Below the pieces are notes generated by a model, which searched no databases, had not been told where the DNA came from, and saw only the letters and a program-made list of their open reading frames with translations. The position numbers were made by a program, and so were the translations under genes. A DNA stretch of 13,430 nucleotides from an uncultured Oscillospiraceae bacterium (GTDB lineage Bacteria; Bacillota; Clostridia; Oscillospirales; Ruminococcaceae), in contig CAUABB010000019.1 of NCBI GenBank assembly GCA_958427155.1, positions 1-13,430 on the forward strand, in the 5' to 3' direction. Position 1 is the first letter of the stretch; every line of letters starts with the position of its first letter. Positions 1-6,414 of this stretch are shown piece by piece.

Positions 1-1
1 T

Positions 2-526
2 AAAACGCTGCTTGAGATTCCAAAAAGCCTTGAATTGATGCTTCAGGATACAAGTGAGTGCCAGTATTACGCCTCAAAATTTCAAAATGCACACAGCCTT
101 TTTTTCATTGGGCGCGGACTTGATTACGCGCTTTCTCTTGAAGGGTCATTGAAACTCAAGGAAGTTTCTTACATTCATTCTGAGGCGTATGCCGCTGGAG
201 AGCTTAAGCACGGAACAATTTCTCTGATTTCTCACGATGTTCCGGTGATAGCTGTCGCGACACAGTCAAACATCTATGAAAAAACTATCAGCAACATCAA
301 AGAGGTTCGCGCACGAGGCGCCAAAGTTCTTTTGATTTGCAAAGAAGACGCTATTGTCGATAAAGACGTTGCGGATTATATTCTCCGTATTCCGGTTTAT
401 GACGATATTTTCATGCCGTTGATGACCATTGTTCCGCTTCAGCTTTTTGCCTATTATACTGCTGTCCTGCGTGGTTGCGATGTTGATAAGCCTCGAAACC
501 TTGCCAAAAGTGTAACAGTTGAGTGA
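2..526 (+). CDS. glmS: Glutamine-fructose-6-phosphate aminotransferase (isomerizing), C-terminal part
   Basis: GlmS makes glucosamine-6-phosphate from fructose-6-phosphate and glutamine, the entry step to peptidoglycan amino sugars, in the cytoplasm. Only the last 174 codons are visible; the frame is open from base 2, so the gene is cut by the window edge and an internal ATG at 35 is not its start. The visible part is the second SIS (sugar isomerase) domain. It carries the family block EGSLKLKEVSYIHSEAYAAG, then GELKHGT, whose His matches the ring-opening His of E. coli GlmS (His504), and the C-terminal tail NLAKSVTVE, whose Lys matches Lys603. The protein ends exactly where the family ends. 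It is the only + strand gene and is convergent with the transporter gene downstream. Identification is very secure; regulation cannot be judged because the 5' end is missing. Confidence 0.97.
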   Translation, partial: KTLLEIPKSLELMLQDTSECQYYASKFQNAHSLFFIGRGLDYALSLEGSLKLKEVSYIHSEAYAAGELKHGTISLISHDVPVIAVATQSNIYEKTISNIKEVRARGAKVLLICKEDAIVDKDVADYILRIPVYDDIFMPLMTIVPLQLFAYYTAVLRGCDVDKPRNLAKSVTVE

Positions 527-555
527 TATTGTAAAAAGATGATTCATATAACAAA

Positions 556-593
556 GCAGAAACTCCCTGAAGTTGTCTTCAGGGAGTTTCTGC
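556..593. terminator. Hairpin terminator between convergent glmS and ECF transporter gene
   Basis: A perfect 17-bp inverted repeat (556-572 and 577-593) with a TTGT loop lies between the two convergent genes. It can end transcription from both sides. The U-tract is poor on the + side (no T-run after 593) and modest on the minus side (TTTGTT after the stem), so the assignment rests on stem strength and position. Confidence 0.75.
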
Positions 594-626
594 ATCAATA
601 AAACAATACCTAAAAATATGGTACTT

Positions 627-1235
627 CTATATTCTACGTTTACGCTGATAAGCCAACAATGGTTTACAAACAGCAGTAGAGAGCACCCCTGCAGCAACCA
701 TTTCCAGAATCCCGTTTAAAGTAATAACCGTACCAAAAACAGCGGCAAGGGTCACTCCTCCTTCCAGAGCAAGGCTGTTAAAAAGCAGCCAGAGACATCC
801 GAGTACCATAACCGTATGCAACGCCGTAGCAAGAAGAGCGGAAACCAATATGGAAATTACTTCATTTTTAAATAATCTCTTTAAAAGAATAAAAAGATAG
901 GCAGCAATAACGCCTAGCAAAATCCGCGGGATAATACAAAGAATGATCGATTGAAGTGGCGCCCCGCTCAAAAAAGGCGAAAAAGCCATATCAATTGGAG
1001 AAGCGGCCGCAAAAGATGCCTTAATCAAACTGAAAAGGCCAAATGATCCGCCAAGGATACCTCCATAAAGAGGGCCCATTAAAATCGCTCCAATGATAAC
1101 TGGAATATGAAGCAGGGTAATTGACACAGGTGGAACCATGATAAAGCCAATGGGCAGAAATGTCATAATCGCCTCGATGGCAATTAACATGGCAAGTTGT
1201 GCCAGTTTTAAAGTTTTTTCGTGTGTTTGCGACAT
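627..1235 (-). CDS. panT: ECF transporter S component, probably for pantothenate
   Basis: This is a 202-residue, very hydrophobic protein with about five to six membrane segments, of the size and pattern of substrate-binding S components of energy-coupling factor (ECF) vitamin transporters. Those work in the membrane with a shared EcfA/A'/T module, which is not encoded in the window. The stretch LLHIPVIIGAILMGPLYGG followed by FGLFSLIKASF and FSPFLSG resembles the pantothenate-type S components. The gene lies 96 bp downstream of coaX on the same strand, so its product would import the substrate of CoaX. The start ATG at 1235 is supported by AAGGAGG at 1244-1250 on the minus strand. The tail is basic (KRRI), as expected for a cytoplasmic end. 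The ECF S-component class is fairly certain; the pantothenate substrate is inferred from context and sequence feel. Confidence 0.82.
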   Translation of the reverse strand: MSQTHEKTLKLAQLAMLIAIEAIMTFLPIGFIMVPPVSITLLHIPVIIGAILMGPLYGGILGGSFGLFSLIKASFAAASPIDMAFSPFLSGAPLQSIILCIIPRILLGVIAAYLFILLKRLFKNEVISILVSALLATALHTVMVLGCLWLLFNSLALEGGVTLAAVFGTVITLNGILEMVAAGVLSTAVCKPLLAYQRKRRI

Positions 1236-1331
1236 GAATAATTCCTCCTTGCTGCTGCTCCCCCATCAACGGCAGATGCAGCGCACTCTGAAATTTATAT
1301 TTTACGCTGAAATCAGCGAAAATACCGCGAT

Positions 1332-2102
1332 TTATTTTTGATTCTTTTCATAGACTAAAATCAGTCCGTCTAATAAAAGGTTTTCGTCATAAATAACCGA
1401 CTCCCGACAGGCGGGAAGAATATTGCGAGCTTGTTCCCCTGTTGCAACCACTGTGACACCCTCTCCCAATTCTTCCCGGAAGCGAGAAATCATCCCGTCG
1501 ATCATAGCGGCACTACCACAAACTGAACCTGCCCTCATGCTTTCAATAGTATTCCGACCAATCACCGAATGAACCGGCTCATTCAAGTCAATCTTTTGAA
1601 GTTGAGCAGTTCCTTCTGAAAGCGCATTAAGAGACAATTCTACCCCTGGAGCAATAGCACATCCAAGCAAACATTTCTTACTGTCTATTGCAGAAAAGGT
1701 AATGGCTGTACTCACATCAATTACTACCGAAGGCACAGGATATTTTGCAGCAGCTGCTACCGCAACACAAACAAGATCTGAACCCAGCTGAGACGGATTG
1801 TCTATTTTAATATTCAGACCCGTTTTCAAACCAGGGCCGATGGTATAAACCCGGATATCCCGAAGAAGCTTCAAAGCTCCACACAACCGAGGAGAAAGAG
1901 GTGGAACCACGGAAGAAACAATTGCTCCCTCCACTTCTCCCTCAGAATGACCATATAAATCAAAAATCTGACGAAACTTGACCGCATACTCCGCAGCAGT
2001 TGCGTCCAGCCTGGTACTGATTCTGGACAAGAACAGCAGGTCACGTCCGGAATAAGCTCCAATGCTGATGTTACTGTTTCCAACATCGACTGCTACAATC
2101 AT
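1332..2102 (-). CDS. coaX: Type III pantothenate kinase
   Basis: CoaX phosphorylates pantothenate with ATP, the first committed step of coenzyme A synthesis. The 256 residues match the family length. Visible motifs are the N-terminal phosphate-binding DVGNSN (residues 6-11), SSVVPPL (63-69), GPGLKTGLNIKIDNPSQLGSD (89-109, with the conserved Asp109), DVSTAIT (129-135), APGVELSLNAL (151-161) and IGRNTIESMRAG (181-192). Two positions are unusual: the second phosphate motif is normally DxGTATT but here has Ser131 for Gly and Ile134 for Thr, and GG is GC at 147-148. The start ATG at 2102 follows AAAAGGAGG (2111-2119). A candidate promoter lies upstream, and the transporter gene follows on the same strand. 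The fold and function are well supported; the variant residues may be a lineage trait. Confidence 0.93.
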   Translation of the reverse strand: MIVAVDVGNSNISIGAYSGRDLLFLSRISTRLDATAAEYAVKFRQIFDLYGHSEGEVEGAIVSSVVPPLSPRLCGALKLLRDIRVYTIGPGLKTGLNIKIDNPSQLGSDLVCVAVAAAAKYPVPSVVIDVSTAITFSAIDSKKCLLGCAIAPGVELSLNALSEGTAQLQKIDLNEPVHSVIGRNTIESMRAGSVCGSAAMIDGMISRFREELGEGVTVVATGEQARNILPACRESVIYDENLLLDGLILVYEKNQK

Positions 2103-2147
2103 AACGTGATCCTCCTTTTCAACAATTAAAGGATATCAAATTTTTTC

Positions 2148-2176
2148 ATTTTACACAATCGGCGGCTTTTACGCAA
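2148..2176 (-). promoter_or_regulatory. Candidate sigma-A promoter of coaX
   Basis: On the minus strand, TTGCGT (2171-2176) is followed by a 17-bp spacer and TAAAAT (2148-2153). Transcription would start near 2141, giving a leader of about 40 nt ending in the AAAAGGAGG site of coaX. The match is 4 of 6 and 5 of 6 to consensus, so this is plausible, not proven. Confidence 0.5.
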
Positions 2177-2311
2177 ATTACCCCAAAACGTCCTATCTTT
2201 CCGTTATTTTACCCAAAAATCCAGTTAAGATCAATCTTCAATAAAAAATATCGGGAACCATCTATTTTACCGGATTGCTATACAAACCGCAAGACTTTTA
2301 GTTGTTTCAGA

Positions 2312-2342
2312 AAAAAACAGTTCGGGGATCTCCCTGTTTTTT
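2312..2342. terminator. Probable Rho-independent terminator downstream of the marR-GNAT operon
   Basis: AAAAAACAG (2312-2320) and CTGTTTTTT (2334-2342) form a 9-bp stem around a 13-nt loop in which GGG and CCC can pair further. Either strand ends in a run of T. On the minus strand the U-tract has seven T, which suits the end of the marR-acetyltransferase transcript, although the hairpin is about 145 bp beyond the stop codon. Confidence 0.6.
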
Positions 2343-2485
2343 CGTCATCACACTCGCAGCCTTCCGCTCTTTACTCAGCCACCGACAACGAGTGATTAAA
2401 TAATCCGGTATGAATTAAAACCTTTCACCTGCATCTCAAAAAATCACAAAATTTTTATTCTGTCTGCTTTACTCATCTAAGCTCA

Positions 2486-3025
2486 CTATGCCTGTTTCAT
2501 CACCTTTTCAAATCGAAAATAAGCATCTGTTCCCGGAATAGGGTTGGATTGTCCTTCTGAACAAGGCATGTTCGGATCTATATGATACTGATTAAAAAAT
2601 TCAACAATGTGAAACCCGCATTTGTTAACATAAAAATTAATGTTCCGTTCCTCAAAATAGGGGGTTATTGTCTGCCAGACAACAGTATCGGGATACCGTT
2701 CTTCTATGGTTTTCCAAGCGGAAACTCCCAATCCACGGCTATGATATTCCGGTGAGATAAAAAATAGATCCAAAGAATTATGCTGTGTACTTTCATCGAT
2801 CGTGAGCACCGCGCCGCCTATGCGCTGTCCGTCTAAAATAACATGATACGTCACCGTATTTTCAGAGTAAAACGCTGATTTTACCTCTTCTTCAGAAGGA
2901 ATCGGATCACATGTCCCAAACTTATTCTTAACAGCGATCGAAAACGCTTCCTGCATTCTTTTAATAAACAGCGGAAGATCCACCAAATCCACCTGCTCCA
3001 ATATAACATTAAATTTTTCGGACAT
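2486..3025 (-). CDS. GNAT-family N-acetyltransferase
   Basis: The 179-residue protein has the GNAT layout: an N-terminal helix-rich part (about 1-55), a beta-strand ILDGQRIGGAVLTID (63-77), the strand SLDLFFISPEYHSRGLG (84-100) that ends in the acetyl-CoA pyrophosphate loop (Arg97, Gly98, Gly100), and the C-terminal NINFYVNKCGFHIVEFF (128-144). GNAT enzymes move an acetyl group from acetyl-CoA to an amine; the substrate here is unknown. I place the start at the ATG at 3025, which has AAGGAGG five bases upstream. A longer frame from a TTG at 3046 would overlap the marR stop and contain the ribosome site itself. The gene begins 13 bp after marR, so the two are co-transcribed, and MarR may control a response in which this enzyme detoxifies or modifies a small molecule. 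The role is inference; the family is secure. Confidence 0.88.
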   Translation of the reverse strand: MSEKFNVILEQVDLVDLPLFIKRMQEAFSIAVKNKFGTCDPIPSEEEVKSAFYSENTVTYHVILDGQRIGGAVLTIDESTQHNSLDLFFISPEYHSRGLGVSAWKTIEERYPDTVVWQTITPYFEERNINFYVNKCGFHIVEFFNQYHIDPNMPCSEGQSNPIPGTDAYFRFEKVMKQA

Positions 3026-3038
3026 AACGGCCTCCTTT

Positions 3039-3473
3039 TTAATCAAGCTTTTTTATCTGTTTAAATTCATTTTTTATCCGTTTAGCCAAATTTTCAATTT
3101 GTTCCACCAACGCCGGCGAAAGAAACGGCCCCATCGCCTCTTCCTCCGCTAGAAAAACCGGAGCCAAAAATTCTTCCGCGAAAGCCTTCCCCTCGCTTGT
3201 TAATACAATTTCTTTTTCTTTACGGCCAGTAGATACCAAACGAATATACCCTTTTTTAATGTACTCCTGAACGACAGTATTAAGTGTCGTTCGAGGAACA
3301 GACCATTCATCACATATCCTTTTCTGTGAATAAGGTTTACCATCCGCAATCGCATAAAACAAAACAAACACATTGCTTTTTATACCGAGTGTTCGCAGCG
3401 CTTTATAATACGCTTCATCAATCTGGTCAATTGCTATCATCAAGCGGCGAATTTTTTCTCTGGTTGAAATCAT
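3039..3473 (-). CDS. MarR-family transcriptional regulator
   Basis: This 144-residue protein has the MarR winged-helix arrangement: helices 1-2 (about 3-42), the helix-turn-helix YSQKRICDEWSVPRTTLNTV (48-67), the recognition-helix extension and the beta-wing IRLVSTGRKEKEIVLT (77-92), then long C-terminal dimerisation helices (95-141). MarR proteins bind palindromic operators as dimers and usually release them on binding a small ligand or on oxidation. The one cysteine, Cys54, is in the DNA-binding domain. The ATG at 3473 has a GGAG site eight bases upstream. A perfect palindrome covers the predicted transcription start of this gene, which points to autorepression and joint control of the acetyltransferase gene behind it. 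The ligand cannot be told from sequence. Confidence 0.92.
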   Translation of the reverse strand: MISTREKIRRLMIAIDQIDEAYYKALRTLGIKSNVFVLFYAIADGKPYSQKRICDEWSVPRTTLNTVVQEYIKKGYIRLVSTGRKEKEIVLTSEGKAFAEEFLAPVFLAEEEAMGPFLSPALVEQIENLAKRIKNEFKQIKKLD

Positions 3474-3490
3474 TTTATTCTCTCCATTTC

Positions 3491-3506
3491 AATCCGAATT
3501 CGGATT
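3491..3506. promoter_or_regulatory. Perfect 16-bp palindrome, probable MarR operator
   Basis: AATCCGAATTCGGATT is an exact palindrome placed at about +1 to +16 relative to the predicted start of the marR transcript, just downstream of the -10 box. Size, symmetry and position fit a MarR dimer site, so binding would block transcription initiation or clearance. No second copy was seen in the window. Confidence 0.75.
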
Positions 3507-3512
3507 ATCTTT

Positions 3513-3541
3513 ATTATAAATAAAAATAAAATCAATGTAAA
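3513..3541 (-). promoter_or_regulatory. Promoter of the marR-acetyltransferase operon
   Basis: On the minus strand TTTACA (3536-3541), a 17-bp AT-rich spacer and a consensus TATAAT (3513-3518) form a strong sigma-A type promoter. Transcription would start near 3506, at the edge of the palindrome, giving a 33-nt leader. Confidence 0.75.
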
Positions 3542-3617
3542 CAACATTTTTATAAAAAACAGGCCAAAAGCCAACGTGGGGCTCAGTTTCTGATCCTGAC
3601 AGAGGACAGGACAACGA

Positions 3618-3649
3618 GTACTGCCTCACAACAAAAAATAAGGCAATAC
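3618..3649 (-). other. RNA hairpin in the spacer between the flavin reductase and marR genes
   Basis: On the minus strand GTATTGCCT and AGGCAGTAC pair over nine positions including one G-U wobble, closing a 14-nt U-rich loop. On the + strand the same position is a C-A mismatch, so the fold is better as minus-strand RNA. It may be part of a terminator region of the upstream flavin reductase gene or chance; no function is assigned. Confidence 0.3.
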
Positions 3650-3698
3650 AGCAGAAACGCCATATCGCCTTACAAAGATTAAATTATTTTTTATCCGG

Positions 3699-3718
3699 AA
3701 AAAAGGGGCTCTCTTTTT
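3699..3718 (-). terminator. Weak terminator-like hairpin after the flavin reductase gene
   Basis: Seven bases after the stop codon, the minus strand reads AAAAAG, a short GC-rich loop and CTTTTTT. The stem is short (about six pairs) but ends in a T-run, so it may be a weak intrinsic terminator. Confidence 0.3.
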
Positions 3719-3725
3719 AAATAAA

Positions 3726-4613
3726 TCAGACTTTTCCAACCGCTTTTTTACACAAAAGAGTTAATTCACGTTTTACATCGGCATTTGTAACCGGATCGCG
3801 GTTTTCCCTCCAAAGCTGCTCCAGTTCAAAGGCGCGTTGAAGTTCTGTTTGCGTTATCCGGCCACGCTTCGCCTCTTCGTTCATCCACTGTGCAAAGGTG
3901 CCAATCCAATCATCATTATACCCAATATCTTCCGGGCAACGCTCAATCTTACTAAAATCAAGCCGGTCATAATAAAGCCGGTAATTTTTTGTTTCCGGCG
4001 TATTGCCACTTGCAATCTTTACTTCAAAGGGAGGATCAATTGCCAACATTCCGTATCCTGCCAACTCTCCATGTTCATTTTCTTCCACTAAATCTTTATG
4101 AATTGACGCGTAAACAATCTCACAGATATAATTCGTCCACCGCGCTCCCAACTTATGGGTATAAAGAACCTTTGCCTCCAGATTAATAGGACATTCCGCA
4201 ATTCCACAGGGTTTTACTACCGTTGACGGAAGCGGTGTACAGCCCATTACGTCAATCTCACTGATTCCTTTTGGAACCGGCATTCCCGAAATCCAGCTTT
4301 CCCGTACCATATCATGTCCAAAATAACTGATAACACATTCCGGTACTTCTCTTAAATTGGCGTATCCCTGTTTCACGCCGTCTTTCCATTCATTTTTGTC
4401 CTGATCCCACTCATCCGCTCCCACATGAAGATTAGAAAGCGTAAACGAAAAGAAGTTATGAGCAATACAGGTTCCCATAGTGACCGGAGTGACATTGACA
4501 TTTCCAAGTTTATCGACTGTAGTAACAAAATAGGCAATCTGCGGCGGCTGGATAAAGCGGTGATGCAACCCATTTAACTGGCCGTTTTCAACCGAATATT
4601 TTACAAATTCCAT
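3726..4613 (-). CDS. Flavin reductase-like (FMN-binding split barrel) domain protein
   Basis: This protein of 295 residues has an N-terminal half like the flavin reductase/DIM6-NTAB family, which binds FMN in a split beta-barrel. Visible blocks are the strand PPQIAYFVTTVDKLGNVNV (23-41), the TPVTMGTCIAHNFFSFTLS stretch (42-60) typical of the flavin-contacting region, ECVISYFGHD (92-101), and GIAECPINLEAKVLYTHKLG (137-156). A C-terminal region after about residue 215, rich in charged helix-forming residues, is additional to the roughly 190-230 residues usual for the domain. Its role is unknown; it may be a redox enzyme or a flavin or heme binder. I choose the ATG at 4613 because GGGAG lies about ten bases upstream; a longer frame from TTG at 4640 would start inside the -10 box region. 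The gene seems monocistronic, flanked by its own extended -10 promoter and hairpins. Confidence 0.8.
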   Translation of the reverse strand: MEFVKYSVENGQLNGLHHRFIQPPQIAYFVTTVDKLGNVNVTPVTMGTCIAHNFFSFTLSNLHVGADEWDQDKNEWKDGVKQGYANLREVPECVISYFGHDMVRESWISGMPVPKGISEIDVMGCTPLPSTVVKPCGIAECPINLEAKVLYTHKLGARWTNYICEIVYASIHKDLVEENEHGELAGYGMLAIDPPFEVKIASGNTPETKNYRLYYDRLDFSKIERCPEDIGYNDDWIGTFAQWMNEEAKRGRITQTELQRAFELEQLWRENRDPVTNADVKRELTLLCKKAVGKV

Positions 4614-4639
4614 TTTTAAATTCTCCCTTTGATCATACA

Positions 4640-4648
4640 ATTATAGCA
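4640..4648 (-). promoter_or_regulatory. Extended -10 promoter of the flavin reductase-like gene
   Basis: The minus strand reads TGCTATAAT, a consensus -10 box with the TGn extension, about 27 bp upstream of the chosen ATG. No good -35 box is seen at 16-18 bp (ATTTCT is the best), which is acceptable for an extended -10 promoter. Confidence 0.5.
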
Positions 4649-4700
4649 TTTGCTGTTTTTACAGAAATTTCCAACCAGAATAATGAAAAGGCTGTCAAAG

Positions 4701-4733
4701 AAAAAGAGGTCATGAAAAACACGACCTCTTTTT
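4701..4733 (-). terminator. Rho-independent terminator of the isomerase gene
   Basis: AAAAAGAGGTC (4701-4711) and GACCTCTTTTT (4723-4733) form a perfect 11-bp stem, which extends by three more pairs (one G-U) on the minus strand to leave a T5 loop. On the minus strand it ends in TTTTTCTTT, about 65 bp beyond the isomerase stop codon. Confidence 0.85.
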
Positions 4734-4796
4734 ATAAAATTGCCAAACTCAAAGCGCAAAAGAACACTTTATGAGATTAAACACATCTGCAAAATT

Positions 4797-6281
4797 TTAT
4801 TTCTCAAACGGATTCTCAGTCTCGTAGAGCATTCCCTTCGGCTGATTGAAACCAATATCCTCAACGCCAAGATATTTAAAGACATTGAAGAGCGCCTTGC
4901 CGAAATGGCCAAACGCAACTGCGCCGTGATGCGGATATCTCTTAGCAATTAAAACATGACGGTAGAACCGACCCATCTCCGGAATGCCAAAGATACCAAT
5001 TCCACCGAATGAACGGGTCGGAACCGGAAGGATTTCACCTTCTGCGACATAAGCTTTAAGCTTGGTGTCAGCAGTGGACTGCAAACGGAAGAAAGTAATC
5101 GGACCTGGTTTAATATCACCCTCAAGGGTACCGCGGCTTACATTCGGCTCGCTATCCGGCTCAAGGCAACGATGCTGGATGAGCTGATATTTCAAAGCAT
5201 ACTCGCTGAGTTTGCTGGAATTGGTATTTCCACAATGGAAGCCCATAAAAGTATCCTTATGAGAATAATCAAATTTTCCTTTAATATCACTGTTGTACAT
5301 ATCCGCTGGAACGGTATTATTGATATCAAGCAAAGTAACAATATCCTCAGAAACAAGCTGTCCGATCCACTCAGAAAGAGCGCCGTAGATATCAACCTCG
5401 CAGGATACCGGAATGCCACGGCCAGTCAAACGGCTGTTAACATAGCAAGGGCAGAAACCAAATTCGGTCTGGAACGCAGGCCAGCATTTATCCGCAAACG
5501 CGACAAACTCTCTGGAGCCTTTGTGCTCTTCTGCCCAGTCAAGCAATGTAATTTCAAACTGAGCAAGTTTCGGAATTAAATCCTTCCAAGGATTATTTCC
5601 TGCAAGCTCCTTCTCCATATCAGCGACAACTTCCGGAATACGCGGATCATCCTTATGTTTCTGAACAGCGGCAAGCAGGTCAAGTTCAGAGTTTTCCTCT
5701 ACCTCAATACCGAGGTCAAACAGCTTCTGAATCGGCGCGTTGCAGGCCAAAAAGTCATTTGGGCGAGGACCAAAAGTAATAATTTTCAGTTTCTTCAGGC
5801 CCATAACAACGCGAGCAACCGGAACAAAATCATTGATCATATCAACAATTTCATCTGGAGTTCCAACCGGGTATTCCGGAATATACGCCTGAATTTTACG
5901 AATGCCAAGATTGTAGCTTGCGTTCAACATACCGCAATAAGCATCGCCACGACCGTCAATCAAATTATCGCCAGTCTCTTCAGCTGCAGCACAGAACATC
6001 ACCGGGCCGCCGAAGGTTTTTGCAAGCAGAGTTTCAGGGGTTTCAGGGCCAAAGTTACCAAGATAAACAACCAGCGCATTAACGCCGGCAGCTTTGATAT
6101 CTTCAACCGCTTTTAACATATCTTTTTCATTTTCAACCGTAACCGGACATTCATAAATATCGCCGCCCTTTGCTTTATACGCAGCAACAACGGCTTTTCT
6201 GCGGGACTCAGACAGCGACATTGGGAAACAGTCACGGCTGACCGCAACAATGCCTAATTTCACAACAGGTGTGTTAATCAT
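4797..6281 (-). CDS. L-fucose/L-arabinose isomerase family protein
   Basis: This 494-residue protein belongs to the L-fucose/L-arabinose isomerase superfamily, whose members interconvert aldoses and ketoses with a Mn2+ centre. The N-terminal part (about 8-170) is Rossmann-like: LGIVAVSRDCFP, ALVVYLGNFGPETP (69-82), then GGPVMFCAAAEET. The C-terminal part holds the likely metal ligands: Glu295 in SCEVDIYGALSEW, Asp319 in LLDINN and one of the histidines 451-452 in RYPHHGAVAFGH, in the spacing of Glu337/Asp361/His528 of E. coli FucI. It is shorter than E. coli FucI (591). I place the start at ATG 6281, seven bases after AGGAGG; a longer frame to 6344 would run into the promoter. It follows the IlvD/Edd-type dehydratase gene by 133 bp on the same strand, suggesting a shared sugar pathway. 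The true substrate is unknown. Confidence 0.85.
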   Translation of the reverse strand: MINTPVVKLGIVAVSRDCFPMSLSESRRKAVVAAYKAKGGDIYECPVTVENEKDMLKAVEDIKAAGVNALVVYLGNFGPETPETLLAKTFGGPVMFCAAAEETGDNLIDGRGDAYCGMLNASYNLGIRKIQAYIPEYPVGTPDEIVDMINDFVPVARVVMGLKKLKIITFGPRPNDFLACNAPIQKLFDLGIEVEENSELDLLAAVQKHKDDPRIPEVVADMEKELAGNNPWKDLIPKLAQFEITLLDWAEEHKGSREFVAFADKCWPAFQTEFGFCPCYVNSRLTGRGIPVSCEVDIYGALSEWIGQLVSEDIVTLLDINNTVPADMYNSDIKGKFDYSHKDTFMGFHCGNTNSSKLSEYALKYQLIQHRCLEPDSEPNVSRGTLEGDIKPGPITFFRLQSTADTKLKAYVAEGEILPVPTRSFGGIGIFGIPEMGRFYRHVLIAKRYPHHGAVAFGHFGKALFNVFKYLGVEDIGFNQPKGMLYETENPFEK

Positions 6282-6314
6282 GTTACATCCTCCTATGCTT
6301 TCGATAATATAAAT

Positions 6315-6343
6315 ATCATACCACCTGACCGTTAAAAAGTCCA
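6315..6343 (-). promoter_or_regulatory. Candidate promoter of the isomerase gene
   Basis: On the minus strand TGGACT (6338-6343), a 17-bp spacer and TATGAT (6315-6320) form a moderate sigma-A promoter. The start would be near 6308 with a 27-nt leader ending in the AGGAGG site. Its -35 box and half its spacer lie inside the inverted repeat 6325-6362, so regulator binding there would block polymerase. Confidence 0.5.
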
Positions 6344-6362
6344 TGACTTTTTAACGGTTCAG
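6325..6362. promoter_or_regulatory. Long inverted repeat over the isomerase promoter, probable operator
   Basis: ACCGTTAAAAAGTC (6328-6341) and GACTTTTTAACGGT (6345-6358) are perfect 14-base arms around CAT; outer CTG (6325-6327) and CAG (6360-6362) extend the symmetry with one extra T. Neither strand has a U-tract after it, so it suits an operator better than a terminator, although it could also fold in RNA reading through from the dehydratase gene. A degenerate third half-site, GCGGTTAAACTCC, follows at 6362-6374. Confidence 0.6.
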
Positions 6363-6392
6363 CGGTTAAACTCCTTAAAAAAACTGTCCAAA

Positions 6393-6409
6393 AAATTTTC
6401 CCAAAATTT
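6393..6409 (-). terminator. AT-only hairpin after the dehydratase gene
   Basis: AAATTTT and AAAATTT pair around a three-base loop six bases beyond the dehydratase stop codon, followed on the minus strand by TT and, further on, a T7 run. The stem has no GC pair, so termination would be weak at best and read-through into the isomerase gene is likely. Confidence 0.25.
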
Positions 6410-6414
6410 GTGAA

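Larger units (their letters stand above)
2103..2485. other. Non-coding gap between the acetyltransferase gene and coaX
   Basis: This 383-bp stretch has no credible gene on either strand. It holds the coaX promoter and leader (about 2103-2176) and a terminator-like hairpin (2312-2342). A longer-range pair, CACTCG at 2351 and CGAGTG at 2389, is probably incidental. Just after the acetyltransferase stop an AT-only pair (AAAAAT/ATTTTT on the minus strand, near 2440-2460) is too weak to call. I see nothing I can name in the remainder. Confidence 0.5.

Noticed and set aside
266..697. Minus-strand frame overlapping the glmS end and the transporter end
   Set aside because: It crosses the intergenic hairpin and is antisense to the conserved GlmS C-terminus; composition is not protein-like.
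1270..1330. CGCTGATTTCAGCG hairpin and a TATAAA box between coaX and the transporter gene as a separate promoter or riboswitch
   Set aside because: The stem is short with a two- to four-base loop, the -35 match is poor, and no known riboswitch core was recognised; co-transcription with coaX is simpler.
1773..1790. GSDL in CoaX in place of the common GxDR motif as a sign of inactivity
   Set aside because: The Asp is kept, and from memory CoaX proteins of related Clostridia show QLGSDLV here, so I treat it as a lineage variant; an alignment would settle it.
5172..6116. Two long + strand frames opposite the isomerase gene
   Set aside because: Their translations have no family features, there is no ribosome site of note, and the minus-strand protein is complete and conserved over the same region.
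6325..6362. Inverted repeat as an intrinsic terminator of the dehydratase gene
   Set aside because: No T-run follows on the minus strand, the loop is only three bases, and the repeat overlaps a plausible -35 box. An operator fits better, although termination is not excluded.
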